Positions 10,113-20,997 of a stretch of 64,000 nucleotides of DNA are shown here, piece after piece (position 1 is the stretch's first letter; the number at the start of each line of letters is the position of its first letter). The DNA is from Craterostigma plantagineum (lineage: Eukaryota; Streptophyta; Magnoliopsida; Lamiales; Linderniaceae). The notes beneath the pieces were generated by a model. That model saw nothing but the letters and a program-made list of their open reading frames with translations, did no database searches and was not told the origin of the DNA. The stretch spans positions 186,001 to 250,000 of the forward strand of contig JAPQWV010000489.1 in assembly GCA_027422505.1 (NCBI GenBank), read 5' to 3'. The translations under genes and the position numbers were made by a program.

Positions 10113-10610
10113 CCGAATGGTCTTCGAACCATATAGCCCTCGCCACGGCCACTTCTGGCGTTGCTGCATCTCTTCTTCCTGGTGGACGTACTTCACATTC
10201 AAGATTTAAAATTCCATTAGATGAGAATGGCTCGAAATCGTGTAAAATCAGCAAACAGAGTACACTAGCTTATCTGCTTCGAGTAACAAAACTAATTATA
10301 TGGGATGAAGCCAACATGGCAAAACGCGGTGTCATCGAGAAGTTTGACGAAATATTGAGAGACGTTATGGATTCAAATTTTGTATTCGGTGGCAAAGTTA
10401 TTGTGTTCGGAGGTGATTTTCGCCAAACATTACCAGTTGTTGCAAGGGGCACCAAAGAAGACATTATAGACGCTTCCATAGTTATGTCGCCCTTGTGGAA
10501 TCAATTTGAGAAGATAAAGCTCCACCAAAATATGCGGGCACTGCTCGACCCTGATTTTTCGTCTTATCTATTGAGGGTTGGCAATGGCACTGAAGAAGTT
10601 GATGATACAT
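10113..10610 (+). pseudogene. Helitron PIF1-like helicase, central part
   Basis: The frame carries ATATSGVAASLLPGGRTSHS, the Walker B-like LIIWDEANMAKR, VIVFGGDFRQTLPVV and the LHQNMRALLDP motif, ending in LLRVGNGTEEVDD. These are ordered as in the RepHel helicase of plant Helitrons. The P-loop segment that should precede ATATSG is absent; the BTAF1 exon lies there instead. After about 10610 homology ends, although the frame stays open to 10759. It lies on the opposite strand from the helicase C-terminus at 13455-14318. Confidence 0.85.
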
Positions 10611-11167
10611 ACTCACGATATGTTTTGAGATATGCTATTGGTAGAGAGCTCTTTGATTTGCTTTTTTGTAAGTTCACGTTGTGCGGCTATGGGGTGGTTG
10701 TAGCCCGGGATATGGTGCCAAGTGTTTTGTCCTCAATACTGGGGACAAATCTGGTTTAACCTTGCTACACTCGGCCACCCCATGTTCCAGGAATAGGAGT
10801 TGTATCGAAATAGAACTATATGTAAGTAAGTATGTATCATATGCTTAAAGGCATAGCATTTTATGCCATGCACCACTGTGATAGATTGTCATGATCGCAG
10901 TTCTTCACGCAGTGATTTGTATTATTTCTGCAGAGGTCGACTACGCGTAAACCAGCAAAGCGAGGTTTAGTACTACATAAGAACTTCATATTCCAGCCAG
11001 CAGAGGTCTCAATATACAGTGAAGATATATTCGAACATTGATAGCCAAAACATATTAACATTGCTAATTGTTCTTATATATTCCAAAATGAGTTACAACT
11101 GATGTATATACATGGAGCGTAACTCTAACGCTGGCTATGCAAAAAGATTACATCACCGACTTACCCT
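10611..11167. other. Unassigned sequence between helicase and RPA fragments
   Basis: I recognise no coding family here. The minus-strand frame at 10861-11061 and the tail of the plus-strand frame to 10759 show no known motif. It may hold a Helitron terminus, but I could not identify a hairpin followed by CTRR. Confidence 0.3.
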
Positions 11168-13256
11168 TGCTTTGGACGTTTGATTGTTGTATCTATAGTG
11201 GTTGAGGCTGGTTCAATCTTTCTTTTGCTGCTGGAAGAGGGAGATATTTCTTTTTCTGGTGGGTTTATGTCAGTTTCTTTGGTCGTAGTTGCAAGTCTGA
11301 TATTATCTTCTGTCGATTGGCTTGATGATGGTATCATAGGATCAGGAAGCCATGTAATAATGGTGTATCGAGTAACTGGCTGTCCTTGTGCCTTGAAACT
11401 GTAAGATCGAAGGTGGTACAGAGATTCGATATTCTTCAGTCTTTTGTTGACACATGTGATGTCAAGCTTTTCTCCCTGTAAAAAGTTGAAATGATTTATT
11501 TATTGGAAAGGAGCGTGATATTATTAGTTTTTAAACTCACATTTTCTTCAATTTTAATGATTTCTTCAGCTGACATTCCGAGCAGATTTTCAGCGTCTTT
11601 CTGTTCAATAAAAGCAGTCATTCTTCCGCTCCCATCTTATAGTTCCACCTTGAATCGTAATCTACATGTAATTTTAGTAAGTTTGTAAGTATGGAAAGTG
11701 TTGTAGAGAAATGTTCTAGTAATATAACTTACATTGCTTTTGGGCTAGGAAAATTTTGGTTGCAGTGAAGACACGGGAATTCAGTACAGTAAGTTGCTCC
11801 ACAAGATTTACTGCAATTAGGGCACTCTATGACGTAGAAGACTTGGTCGGGGTCTTCGATTTTCAGCTGCCCTTTGATCCAAAAGAGTTTGACCTGAGTA
11901 TGTTTAGGCAAACAGTGAAATATTTGTTACTTGTTGCGTGAAATAGGAAAAAAAACAAGTAAGATAATCCAAAATTACCGGTTCACGTAGACTTGTGATT
12001 TGGCTGATTTTTCTGATTTGTGAGCAGGTGGTCGTTCAATGATTGACGTTCCTTTCTGTAAAGTTCCTTAGAGATAACATCGTCCATATATTTGTCTTCA
12101 GCTTTTAACCTTAATTATATACCTAAATATATATGCATTGTATCTTGTTAGGTGTTATCTTTATGGGAAAATAGTATGTGATAATCGTGATAGATTTACC
12201 ATAGCTGCAGATGTTCAGCCTCAGTTATTGGAGGTTCGAACAGAATGACGCTGTTTGCCGTTATACTTAGTGATAATTGCGGTACGAAAATATAACACAG
12301 GGTTGAAGTTATATAATAATAATTGTTGATGACTGGAAAGTTAAAAATGAGATCGCAAATGGATAAATGTTAAAGATGACAAGTTATACCATGGAATGTG
12401 TTGATAGACAGCCTCATACATAGTATTACAGGCCTGTTGTGGACAGCAGTCAATTTGAGTGACTCAACTTGCGTAAAGTCATTCCATAAAGTTAATATTG
12501 TCGGTCTGCGCCTGTATAAAACCATATTATGCTATATTAGAATCTGGTATCGTATGAGTGTTCAAGTGTACGAAAGACTCACTCTTCGTTGACGATGACA
12601 AATTCTTGCAAAGTTTTCCCTTTCGACGTGGAACGTGGTGGGAAGACATGTATTACCGCGCATAGTAAGTCTGAAATATACATGACATGTAATAATAGAC
12701 GCGCACATGGAAATTTTGAGATTAAACAAATAGCCGACAATGATTACGATTCTAGGAAAGAAGAATTGAAAAAAGTGATTGTTAGGTTACAGTTAATGAC
12801 AAATATGAGAAGATGCTTGAAATAACTTACTGATGCGACTGTTGGTAATGTCGGTGAATTCTGAAAACTGTGCGAATGGAGTTAACTCGTACGTATTTTT
12901 GCAACGGTAATTCATGTTCTTTCGGCGTCGCGTTGATGTAAGAGTTCTTTGACAATATCATTTGGTATTGAGTGTCGACCATCGGTGCGAAACTTGTGCC
13001 AGTTTCTTTAATTTTGCCGCCTCCAATGTAGTACGTGTGATAAAGCTGAAGTACTTTATCGAGTTGCTCATAAACAGTACACTGTATCTTTGTGTTCTCA
13101 TGATCAATAAAGACGAGCTTTTGTTGTCGGCCTCCAAATCTTTGCCGTATTGGTGTTTTTTCAACCACTAATACCTTACTATACCAAGTACGACTTTGAG
13201 GGGACAATTTCCTGAGCGGTGTGCACCTGTTTTCCATGAACCTGAGAAAAAAGTAA
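11168..13256 (-). pseudogene. Replication protein A 70-kDa subunit (RPA1)-like gene, multi-exon
   Basis: Read on the minus strand, exon-like blocks give an ordered RPA1-type protein. They are an OB-fold N-terminal block (13200-12850: TPLRKLSPQSRTW, KLVFIDHENTKIQCTVYEQL), a second block (about 12690-12595: CAVIHVFPP), TILTLWNDFTQVESLKL (about 12510-12390), SVILFEPPITEAEHLQLW (about 12290-12205) and a C4 zinc-ribbon block (11911-11729: CPNCSK, then FPCLHCNQ). The order ends with GRMTAFIEQKDAENLLGMSA (about 11650-11540) and an exon to about 11168 with RYTIITWLPDP. An in-frame TAA in the penultimate block suggests decay. It lies directly downstream of the minus-strand helicase, as RPA genes do in plant Helitrons. 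Exon borders are approximate. Confidence 0.75.
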
Positions 13257-13454
13257 AGATGTAATGCATATATTGTAAAATGCACTTAAAAAATGAAATT
13301 TGATCAGGAAATAGATGAGCAAAATAGTTATGGTAATAAATTGTCGGGCAATGAAAATACCGTAGTAGTGCAAGTCAAAAATGTGAATCCGAAAGTATTA
13401 TGTTGAAGTGAATCAACTTATTTATGATAATATTACATTAACGTAAGGTGAAAT

Positions 13455-14318
13455 TTAGTTAATATTAGTCGCTTCTAAAACTTCGTGATAAACTATGTTT
13501 TTCGTACGATTGTAACTTTCTGTTGTACATGATAATGGTCGGATCAGCACTTTTAGTAGGCCTAATGTTTTTGCTCTTGATAGTGCAACATAAAGCTGGC
13601 CCTGTGAGAAGACTGGTTCTTTCAAATAAATACCAACAGAATCAAGAGTTTGTCCTTCTGCTTTGTTAATAGTCATTGCAAAAGGTACAGACGAGAAGTT
13701 GCATTGTGGAGACTCCAACGTTATACGTGGAATAAAAACGGTTTTACCAGTAAAGGTACCAACTGAAATTTCTGCGTAAATAACATTAGCTATTAAAACC
13801 TTTGCATATAAGGCGTGTTCCGTTACATAAACCTTCAGTCGGAATGAGATTCTTAGCAATATTATAGAGGCTTTTTTTAATACTAATTTGTGTGGAGGAA
13901 GACCCGATGGATTTAAAGAATGAAATAGTTCTTGTTGGTTTGGGATTGTACGCAAACTAATAATTTCATCGTAGCTTAAATATACAACTTCATCACCAGG
14001 AAATCTACTGATCAAAATGTCGTTGATTTCGTGAACAAATTCATTTCTTGTAGTCAATATAGCTTTGTTCACAAACGTTGAACTGTCAAAAGTAGTGCTG
14101 ATGTTGGGAAATACTGCATCAATTAGTTTATTCAACGATGTGTTATCATTTTCAAAATCAATGTTTGCTTCAGAGGGAATTTGAATCTCACCTCTAATAT
14201 TTGTTGTTTCGGTTCCGTTACCAACATTTAATAGGTACGATGAAAATTGAGGGTCAAGTGACGCACACATGTTTTTTTGAAGCTTTAGTTTTTCGAACGA
14301 ATTCCACAAAGGTGACAT
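13455..14318 (-). pseudogene. Helitron RepHel helicase C-terminus
   Basis: An uninterrupted 287-codon frame starts at MSPLWNSFEKLKL and runs through LNKLIDAVFP and AILTTRN to the final helicase motifs INKAEGQTLDSVGIYL and [10 protein letters not shown], ending at a natural C-terminus ([12 protein letters not shown]). The same end is seen in the long RepHel (37253). The upstream helicase and Rep are missing because a CACTA terminus begins two bases past the frame. Its long open frame suggests it decayed later than its neighbours. Confidence 0.85.
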
Positions 14319-14319
14319 C

Positions 14320-14700
14320 CACTAGTAGAGAATAAGCAATAGGCGACGGCACTATGGGCGACGGTTGTGCAAAATCCGTCGCCCATAATAGATGCGGTGG
14401 CGTTATGGTAAATTCTTTTAAGAGACGCTGTTCATAGGCGCCGTTCGTTGTGGAGAAACCGTCGCCTATGGCATTAGTAACTCTTCAGCGACATTTAGTA
14501 ACAAGAAACGCGTCGCCCAACTATTACTTGTTTATTTCTTTTCTCACATGCACAAATTTAAATATTTTTTATTTGGGTATGGGCGACTCATGCTACAATA
14601 CATGAGTCGCCCAATGTTTATATCACATAGGCGACTCATGTTTACGAAACACGGGTCGCCCTAAACTCCAATCATCTCCTCTATATTTTACTCTAAACAT
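14320..14700 (+). mobile_element. CACTA (En/Spm-like) transposon end with subterminal repeats
   Basis: CACTAGTAGAG starts inside the Helitron helicase codons and is followed within 350 bases by many copies of GGCGACGG, CCGTCGCC, GGGCGACTCATG and GAGTCGCCC in both orientations. A CACTA terminus plus dense short subterminal repeats is the hallmark of this superfamily. The opposite terminus (CTACTAGTG) was not found in the window, so the right limit is only where the repeats stop. The base triplet before it is ATC; the matching target copy cannot be checked. Confidence 0.7.
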
Positions 14701-15257
14701 AATATTCTTAATATTTTTATCATACTTTATTTATTTTTATTATTATACTACAAATAAATTGAAAACAATATTAAAGTAAATAAATTTACCTCATGTTATC
14801 TTCTTTTGATATAATCAAAAAATAATTACGTAGAAAATCATGTTAAAGTTAATTAAATTACCTCAAATTATTAATCAAAATATTATCACATAGAAGAACC
14901 TCGTTTATTTTTTTAATAACGAAATTATAAACAAATGATAAAATTACAGTTTTATTATTTTTTATAAATAAAGTAATTGTCTTCTCTCTCCTTCTCCCAC
15001 CACTGTTTATCTTCTTCCCGATGGTGAAAAACGATTCCAAGCAACGATTCCAAGTTTTATCGGGTAGAAAAGCTCTAATTTATATTACTATTTCAGCTTT
15101 TATCTTTACTTTAGTTTCTGTGATACTCAAATACTTAAAGACTTGACAGCTCATTAAATATTACGATGTGGCGCCAAGTCATTAAAATCACTGATGTGGC
15201 GATACATAAAAAATTAAAAGAAAATAGAAAAATGAAAGTTAATTAAAAAAATAGATT
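14701..15257. other. AT-rich sequence without recognisable gene
   Basis: The stretch is mostly A and T with no coding signature. It probably belongs to the interior of the CACTA element, between its subterminal repeats and the gene fragment that follows. The short minus-strand frame at 14858-15040 has no known motif. Confidence 0.4.
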
Positions 15258-15299
15258 TATTTTTTTTTCGAATTAAAAGAAAAAATAGATTCCATCGTC

Positions 15300-15301
<2 letters not shown>

Positions 15302-15341
<40 letters not shown>
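15302..15341. repeat. (CT)n microsatellite
   Basis: About twenty CT units in a row interrupt the minus-strand frame of the adjacent gene fragment, where they translate as an arginine-glutamate run. Confidence 0.9.
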
Positions 15342-15344
<3 letters not shown>

Positions 15345-15918
15345 CACACATTTCTTTTCATTACAAAAAACTCAGAAATCGGCCTGAACTTCAGCAATAT
15401 ATCGGAATAACCAAATTGCCCGCTTAACGCCTCAACATCACCACTATCACGATTATCTACTATCTTTACATTAGCATCATACAGCACACCTTTAACCCCA
15501 TTGGCACCACCTCTCTCCGCCTCTTTCCACCAACTGCATACAATTCCATCAAACGAAAAAAAAAAAAAAAAAAACCCATAAAGAATAAGACTTCATAAAC
15601 CCTAGACGAGAAGCAACATCAAATTGGACATCAATAAAACCTGAAGGGCACGAGGTATACTGATTCACCAGGTTCCGAGAAAGACTGGGCCTCGGAGTTG
15701 CGATCGAAGGGCGCGGATATTAGGAATTCTTCATTGTCGATGTTCAAATTAATAACGTCGTCGTTTTGGTGATCTGAGAAGAGTATAGAGTCCATTGCCC
15801 GGTGGTAGACGCGCGAGAAGAAGTTGAAGACGGTGGAGGGAAGATTACCGAGGGTTAGCAAATGGGTCAAATCTGTAGTGAGAGCTGCCATGGTTTGACG
15901 TTTGAAGTCACGGTTCAT
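15345..15918 (-). pseudogene. Two-exon host gene fragment, possibly UBP8-type ubiquitin protease N-terminus
   Basis: Exon 1 runs from ATG at 15918 (a second ATG, MAALTTD, at 15891) to a donor at 15641 (CTTCAG/GTTTTA). Exon 2 begins at 15533 after a TGCAG acceptor. Together they give GESVYLVPF followed by WWKEAERGGANGVKGVLYDA and QFGYSDILLKF. The VPF.WWKEA wording resembles the start of the DUSP domain in plant UBP5/UBP8 ubiquitin-specific proteases, but I recall this only roughly. The (CT)n run follows the last recognisable codon. Its position beside a CACTA end suggests a captured fragment. The true parent gene is uncertain. Confidence 0.4.
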
Positions 15919-16205
15919 TTATCGTCGTCTGCTAAAAGAAAAATAATAAGAATTAAAAAAATGGAAAATAAAAAGTACATGAGAGAAAATTATAGGGAAA
16001 GGTTGACTTTGACTGGTTTACCGTTCCTTCGATTTTCGAATATGCTTGAATTAGAAGTCAACCTACATATAAATCCTCGTACCCCACTCTCGTCAACTAA
16101 CTCACCACCCACCCTATATTTATCACTAAACTCACTATTTCAAACTTTTAAATTACATAGGTACCTAATGGACAATTATACCCCTATAAAATATACATAT
16201 TACAA
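15919..16205. other. Sequence between gene fragment and Athila copy 2
   Basis: No family is recognised. It may be 5' flank of the captured gene fragment. Homology with the Athila-like 3' region begins at about 16206 (ATTCGCTCAAATCAC), so that point is a breakpoint where the 3' end of Athila copy 2, including its LTR, has been lost. Confidence 0.4.
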
Positions 16206-17560
16206 AATGATTCGCTCAAATCACTTAGTGTATAGGTTAAAATGTCTGTGAACTCTCTCGGCTCATGCGATAATCTAATCTCTACCATAAGCTTGCAAGT
16301 GATTCGTAAATCTACCACTTTCAATGATCATGTGTGAATCGAAAGGTCTTTTCGGGTTATAGTAGGGCTCAGCTGACTATATTGGAGAATAAACCTCAAT
16401 CGACAATATCAAAGTCGTTATGTCGGTGTCGTGCCGTTGTTTGATAGCGCGCCGCATACATTGTGGTTAGCTCTTGCCGTCTTTGAATTTATTTTTTTTC
16501 AGCATTGGCTAAGCCCTTCTTCTCCCAATTTTTTTTTTTTAGCATGAGAGATTATCGATGGAAGGGTTCTTAACATTTTTTCACGTATATAAGCTCATCT
16601 TCTCACGTCGTTAAGCTCTCTTCTCTCAATCCCTTTGCGGGTGAAATATTACCGATGGAGGAGTTCTTACTAACGGATTATCTAAAGGAGTTTCTTTGTT
16701 TTTTTCTTTTTTTTTAAACAACGGCCGGGCTACGATTTTCGACATTGGCACTCAACCTTCACTTTATCTATTAATCGGGTAAGATGTATCTGAAGGCCTC
16801 TTAGGTCAGCGGCTTATAATTCTTGGGTTTTTCAAATAAAAGGCTTAGGCACAAAGTGGCTAACTACGGGGGCTAGTCGTGGTTGGATACTTTGGCTATG
16901 GACTGAATTCCTAATGCCTTCCTCATTTTCACACAATCGCACTTTAAGTAGTTTCAAAACGTAATACACAAGCAAGTTCTGAACAAAAATAAATTAAGCA
17001 TGATTCACACAACTAAATAAATGAGCAAAAAGCTCGTAGGCTCAAAAATCTCACAAAAATAGGGTTATGTGTACGAATCTATCAGGTATCGCTAAGTTCA
17101 TCATGTAAGAAAGAAGTCGACATGCAAATGTATCCTAATTACTCACACAAAATCATCCTTTCATGATACGAAACATGATTTTCGGAAAAAAAAAATTCAT
17201 GCCAAATTTTCGAAAAATTTTATACCAAAAATCAGGTGCACATATAAAAATGTTCGCATCAATTTTGCAGAAATTCCCCTCTCCACACTTAAGATTTATG
17301 TTGTCTTCAACATAAAAATAATGTAGCATACGGAAGAGGAAATAAATAGATAAGCGAACTTTCCTGAATAGTCCGATGTGCATAATTTGTACGGCTCTTC
17401 CCCACACTTGAGATTTTGAATTCCCTGCGATCATAAAAAAAAATCATAAAACTTAAAAATACGCATAGAAAAATGAAGGAAAAACATAGGACAGGCTTGG
17501 GGAGCGCTTTCTTTAAGTCTTTTAGCTAGACATCGTTCAGTGATTCAGCTCTGGGTGGTG
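16206..17560 (-). other. Athila-like 3' noncoding region (copy 2)
   Basis: The region is the reverse-complement counterpart of about 1150-2400 in copy 1. It includes two blocks with the reverse complement of the AAGTGTGGGGA word (near 17280 and 17400). The 93-residue minus-strand frame at 17153-17434 runs across these words and has no protein resemblance. No env-like gene is recognisable. Confidence 0.65.
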
Positions 17561-17599
17561 GTGAGGAGGTGAACTGTTTCCTTTCCTAGCGCTTCGATG

Positions 17600-18599
17600 T
17601 CACCGCCATAGTAATGCTTGAGACGCTGGTTCACCTTGAAGGGACCAGACCATCGTGCCTGGAAATAGGCGTAGTCGAGAGTTGTATAGCAAGACTAAGT
17701 CGCCCTCTTGGAATTCCCGCTTTATGATTTTTCGATCATGATATTGTTTTGTACGCTCCTTGTAGAGGCGGGTATTCTCGTAAGCCATTTGCCGCCACTC
17801 GTCGAGTTCGTTGATCTGCAAGTTCCTCTTTTCTCCTGCGAGATTCAAATCAAAATTTAATTTCTTTAGAGCCCAATATGTTTTATGTTCGAGCTCGACG
17901 GGTAAATGACAAGATTTTCCATAAACGAGGTGATAAGGTGTGGATCTTATAGGCGTCCTATAGGCCGTCCTATAGGCCCACAATGCGTCATTCAGCTTGT
18001 TCGACCAATCCTTTCGGTGGTGCTCGATGGTTTCTCTAAAATTCACTTCAATTCCCGATTCACGACTTCCACTTGGCCGTTTGCTTGAGGGTGATACGGA
18101 GTGGTAACACTATGCTTAACGCCGTATTTCTCAAGCGTCCTAGAAAACTGAGTGTTACAAAAGTGAGTACCTTTATCACTAATAATGCAACGAGGCGAAC
18201 CAAATCGTGAAAACAACGTTTTTAAGAATTTAACGACAATCCTAGCATCATTAGTGGGCAGCGCTTGCGCCTCTACCATTTAGAAACGTAATCAACCGCA
18301 ACTAGGATATATCGATTAGTAAACGAAGTAGGGAAAGGTCCCATGAAATCAATGCCCCAAACATCAAATACCTCGCACACTAAAATAAAATTTTGCGGCA
18401 TTTCATTGCGCTTAGAGATATTACCTGTCCGTTGGCACCTATCGCACATGTCTACATACCTTTCAGTGTCCTTGAAGATTGAAGGCCAATAGAAACCACA
18501 TTCGAGTACCTTATGGGCTGTTCGATTCCCCCCATAGTGGCCTCCGGTTGGTCCGGTATGGCAATGGTCTAAGATTTTGATCGTCTCGGAAAATGACAC
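17600..18599 (-). pseudogene. Athila-like integrase
   Basis: Three overlapping frames give a whole integrase. They hold the HHCC zinc segment ([19 protein letters not shown]), the core with [10 protein letters not shown] and ISDKGTHF, the [10 protein letters not shown] motif carrying the catalytic glutamate, and the C-terminal SH3-like part (REFQEGDLVLLYNSRLRLFP). Frame breaks lie near 18276 and 18045. The enzyme would insert the element's DNA copy. Here the breaks make it inactive. The VNGQRLKHYYGG-type tail continues in another frame to about 17570. Confidence 0.85.
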
Positions 18600-18769
18600 G
18601 CATCACCTGACCATTTTATCGGCACAAGTCCTAAACAAGTATGGATCATCCCAAAAGTAATACTTCAAGTCCGAGAAGAATTTCTTCTTCTGTTGGCTTG
18701 AGTATTCCTTTGGTATAATCCTTGCCACGAGATAGTTAGCAATATCAGCATACCAAGGAATATCATCGT

Positions 18770-19330
18770 TTACCTCACGTAAAGCATAAAGATGCTCGCC
18801 AGGGAAGTGGTCCTTGATGCTATCCTCGTCCTTCTTTCGTAATGTGAGTCCTCCAATCTCGATAAGTGATCGACTGCAAAATTTTCAGCCCCCCTTTGGT
18901 CTCGAATTTCCACGTCCAATTCTTGAAGTAGTAGGATCCATCGGATTAGTCTTGGCTTTGCATCGATTTTGACGAGGAGGTGCTTGAGGGCTGAGTGATC
19001 CGTGTAGACAATGACCTTGGAAAGGATGAGGTACGTGCGAAACTTGTCGAGCGCGAACACGACCGCAAGTAATTCTTTTCCAGTGGTAGTGTAATTCTCT
19101 TGTGCCTCGTTCAAAGTCTTGCTCGCGTAATATATCGGACGGAAGTACTTGTCCCGCCGCTGCCCCAAAACTGCCCCCACTGTAAAGTCACTAGCATCGC
19201 ACATTAGTTCAAAAGGTAGACCCCAATCGGGGGCTATCATGATAGGAGCATTAATAAGCTTATCTTTAAGTATCGAAAATGCATGCATGCACTCGGATGT
19301 AAACTCATATGGTACATCTTTCTCAAGCAA
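18770..19330 (-). pseudogene. Athila-like RNase H
   Basis: The frame begins in the connection region ([16 protein letters not shown]) and contains [28 protein letters not shown] and [12 protein letters not shown], the three acidic-residue motifs of gypsy RNase H, followed by the usual HLSRLE end. It is out of frame with the reverse transcriptase ORF above it. Confidence 0.85.
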
Positions 19331-19505
19331 GCGCGGTAAAGGTCTAGCAATTTTGGAAAAATCCTTTATAAATCTACGATAAAAATCTGTGTGTCCTAGG
19401 AAACTTCCGACGAAGGTGGAGGTAACCGTTCAATAGTTTCTATTTTAACCCTATCTACCTCAATCCCCCTAGACGAAATCTCATGACCTAACACGATGCC
19501 CTCTT

Positions 19506-20177
19506 TCACCATATAATGACATTTCCCCAATTCAATACAAGATTTGTGTCTTCGCATCGTTTAAGAACAGCTTTAAGGTTAGAGAGACATACCTCAAACG
19601 TGTTACCGAAAACCGAGAAATCATCCATAAATACCTCCATTATGTCTCCTACTAGCTTGTCGAAGATGGCCATCATACACCGCTGAAAAGTGGCTGGAGC
19701 ATTGCATCGTCCAAAAGGCATCCTTCGGTATGCGAATGTCCCGAACGAGCATGTAAAGGTAGTTTTCTCTTGATTCTCGGGCACAATGGGAATCTGCAAA
19801 TATCCTGAAAGACCATCAAGAAAGCAATAAAAATCATGACCGGATAAACTTTCAAGCATTTGATCAAGAAAGGGTAAAGGGAAATGATCCTTTCGCGTCG
19901 CATCGTTTAACTTTCGATAGTCGATGCAAACGCGCCACCCCGTGTCGGTTCTCGTCGGAATTAACTCATTCTTCTCATTGGGCACTACGGTTATTCCTCC
20001 CTTCTTCGGTACCACTTGAACTGGGCTCACCCACTTGCTATCCGAGATCGGATGTATAACACCCGCATCGAGCAACTTAATCACCTCGGCCTTCATGACT
20101 TCTTTCATGTTTGGATTCAATCGCCTTTGGGGCTGCACCACCGGTTTGTACTCATCCTCCATTAGGATCTTATGCAT
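19506..20177 (-). pseudogene. Athila-like reverse transcriptase
   Basis: It contains the conserved series VPKKGG, GWRVCIDYRKLN, DHFPLPFLDQ, GLSGYLQIP and MPFGRCNAPATFQRCM, with the catalytic box FMDDFSVFG near residues 188-196. The order and spacing are those of a gypsy reverse transcriptase. The frame ends with ILNWGNVIIW in place of the expected NWEKCHF, which marks a further frameshift. Confidence 0.9.
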
Positions 20178-20190
20178 GCAAAAGCTTGGG

Positions 20191-20997
20191 CTAATTCCTC
20201 GAATGTCTGAGATCTTCCATGCAAGTGCCTTTTTGTGTTCTTTTAGTACCCAAGAGCATGCTTTTCTGCTCCTCTTCTAGATCTGCGGCCACGATGACGG
20301 GTAACTTCGAATTTTCTCCTAAGAATGCATACTCCAAATGATCGGGTAGTTGCTTGAGTTCGAGCGTCGGTGGTTCATCGATTGAGCTTTTCTCCCTTTC
20401 TTCTTCGTTGCTCGTCTTTACCTTGACGGGTTGCTCGTCTTCGATGTTGTTGTCTTCATTTATGTGAACGTCCATCGTTAAGGCAACCTCGGACTCTTCA
20501 AATTCTTCCATTAAAGAGAGTGAGTCGGCTTGTGAGAGTCCCTGCAAAGTTAGGAAGTTATCCCAATTAATAATATCCATGTAATAGCATTTATCATCGA
20601 GCTCTTCGGTGTTACTCATCGACTCCGTCATATCAAAGGTCACTTTCTCGCTATCTATAGTCAACGTCAATGTTCCATTACGAACGTCGACCATCGTTCC
20701 CCCAGTAGCGAGAAATAGTCTACCTAAAATAAGGGGAATATTCTCATCCTCCTCCATGTCAAGAATAACAAAATCAGTGGGGATTATAAATTTATCAACT
20801 TTTACGAGTACATCCTCAATGATACCCCTAGGATACTTGATAGATCTATCGGCTAACTGAATACTCATTCTAGTGGGTTTGGGCTCACCTAAACCTAGTC
20901 TTTTGAATATAGAATAAGGCATTAGATTTATACTAGCACCTAAATCGGCCAATGCCTTTTGAACAACTAAATATCCTATAAGACAAGGTATATCCAT
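20191..20997 (-). pseudogene. Athila-like retropepsin and linker
   Basis: The frame carries ALADLGASINLMPYSIF. This is the aspartic-protease site, with the DLGA variant usual in this clade. RPRGII-like and PLILGRLFLATGG motifs follow, then an acidic linker. A one-base shift near 20995 separates it from gag and another near 20185 separates it from reverse transcriptase. Confidence 0.85.

Larger units (their letters stand above)
7976..14318. mobile_element. Scrambled Helitron-derived region
   Basis: Pieces of the PIF1-type helicase of a plant Helitron RepHel occur here on both strands (about 7976-8030, 9200-9440 and 13455-14318 minus; 9447-9522 and 10113-10610 plus), together with an RPA1-like gene. 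RPA-like genes are known partners of RepHel in plant Helitrons. Interleaved are a PMD fragment, a gypsy integrase tail and a BTAF1 exon. I could not place the diagnostic 5' TC or 3' CTRR ends, so the limits are those of the recognisable sequence. The mixed orientation indicates rearrangement or several nested copies. Confidence 0.6.

Noticed and set aside
15257..15487. Arginine-glutamate repeat protein
   Set aside because: The repeat is a translated (CT)n microsatellite; only the part before it resembles a real exon.
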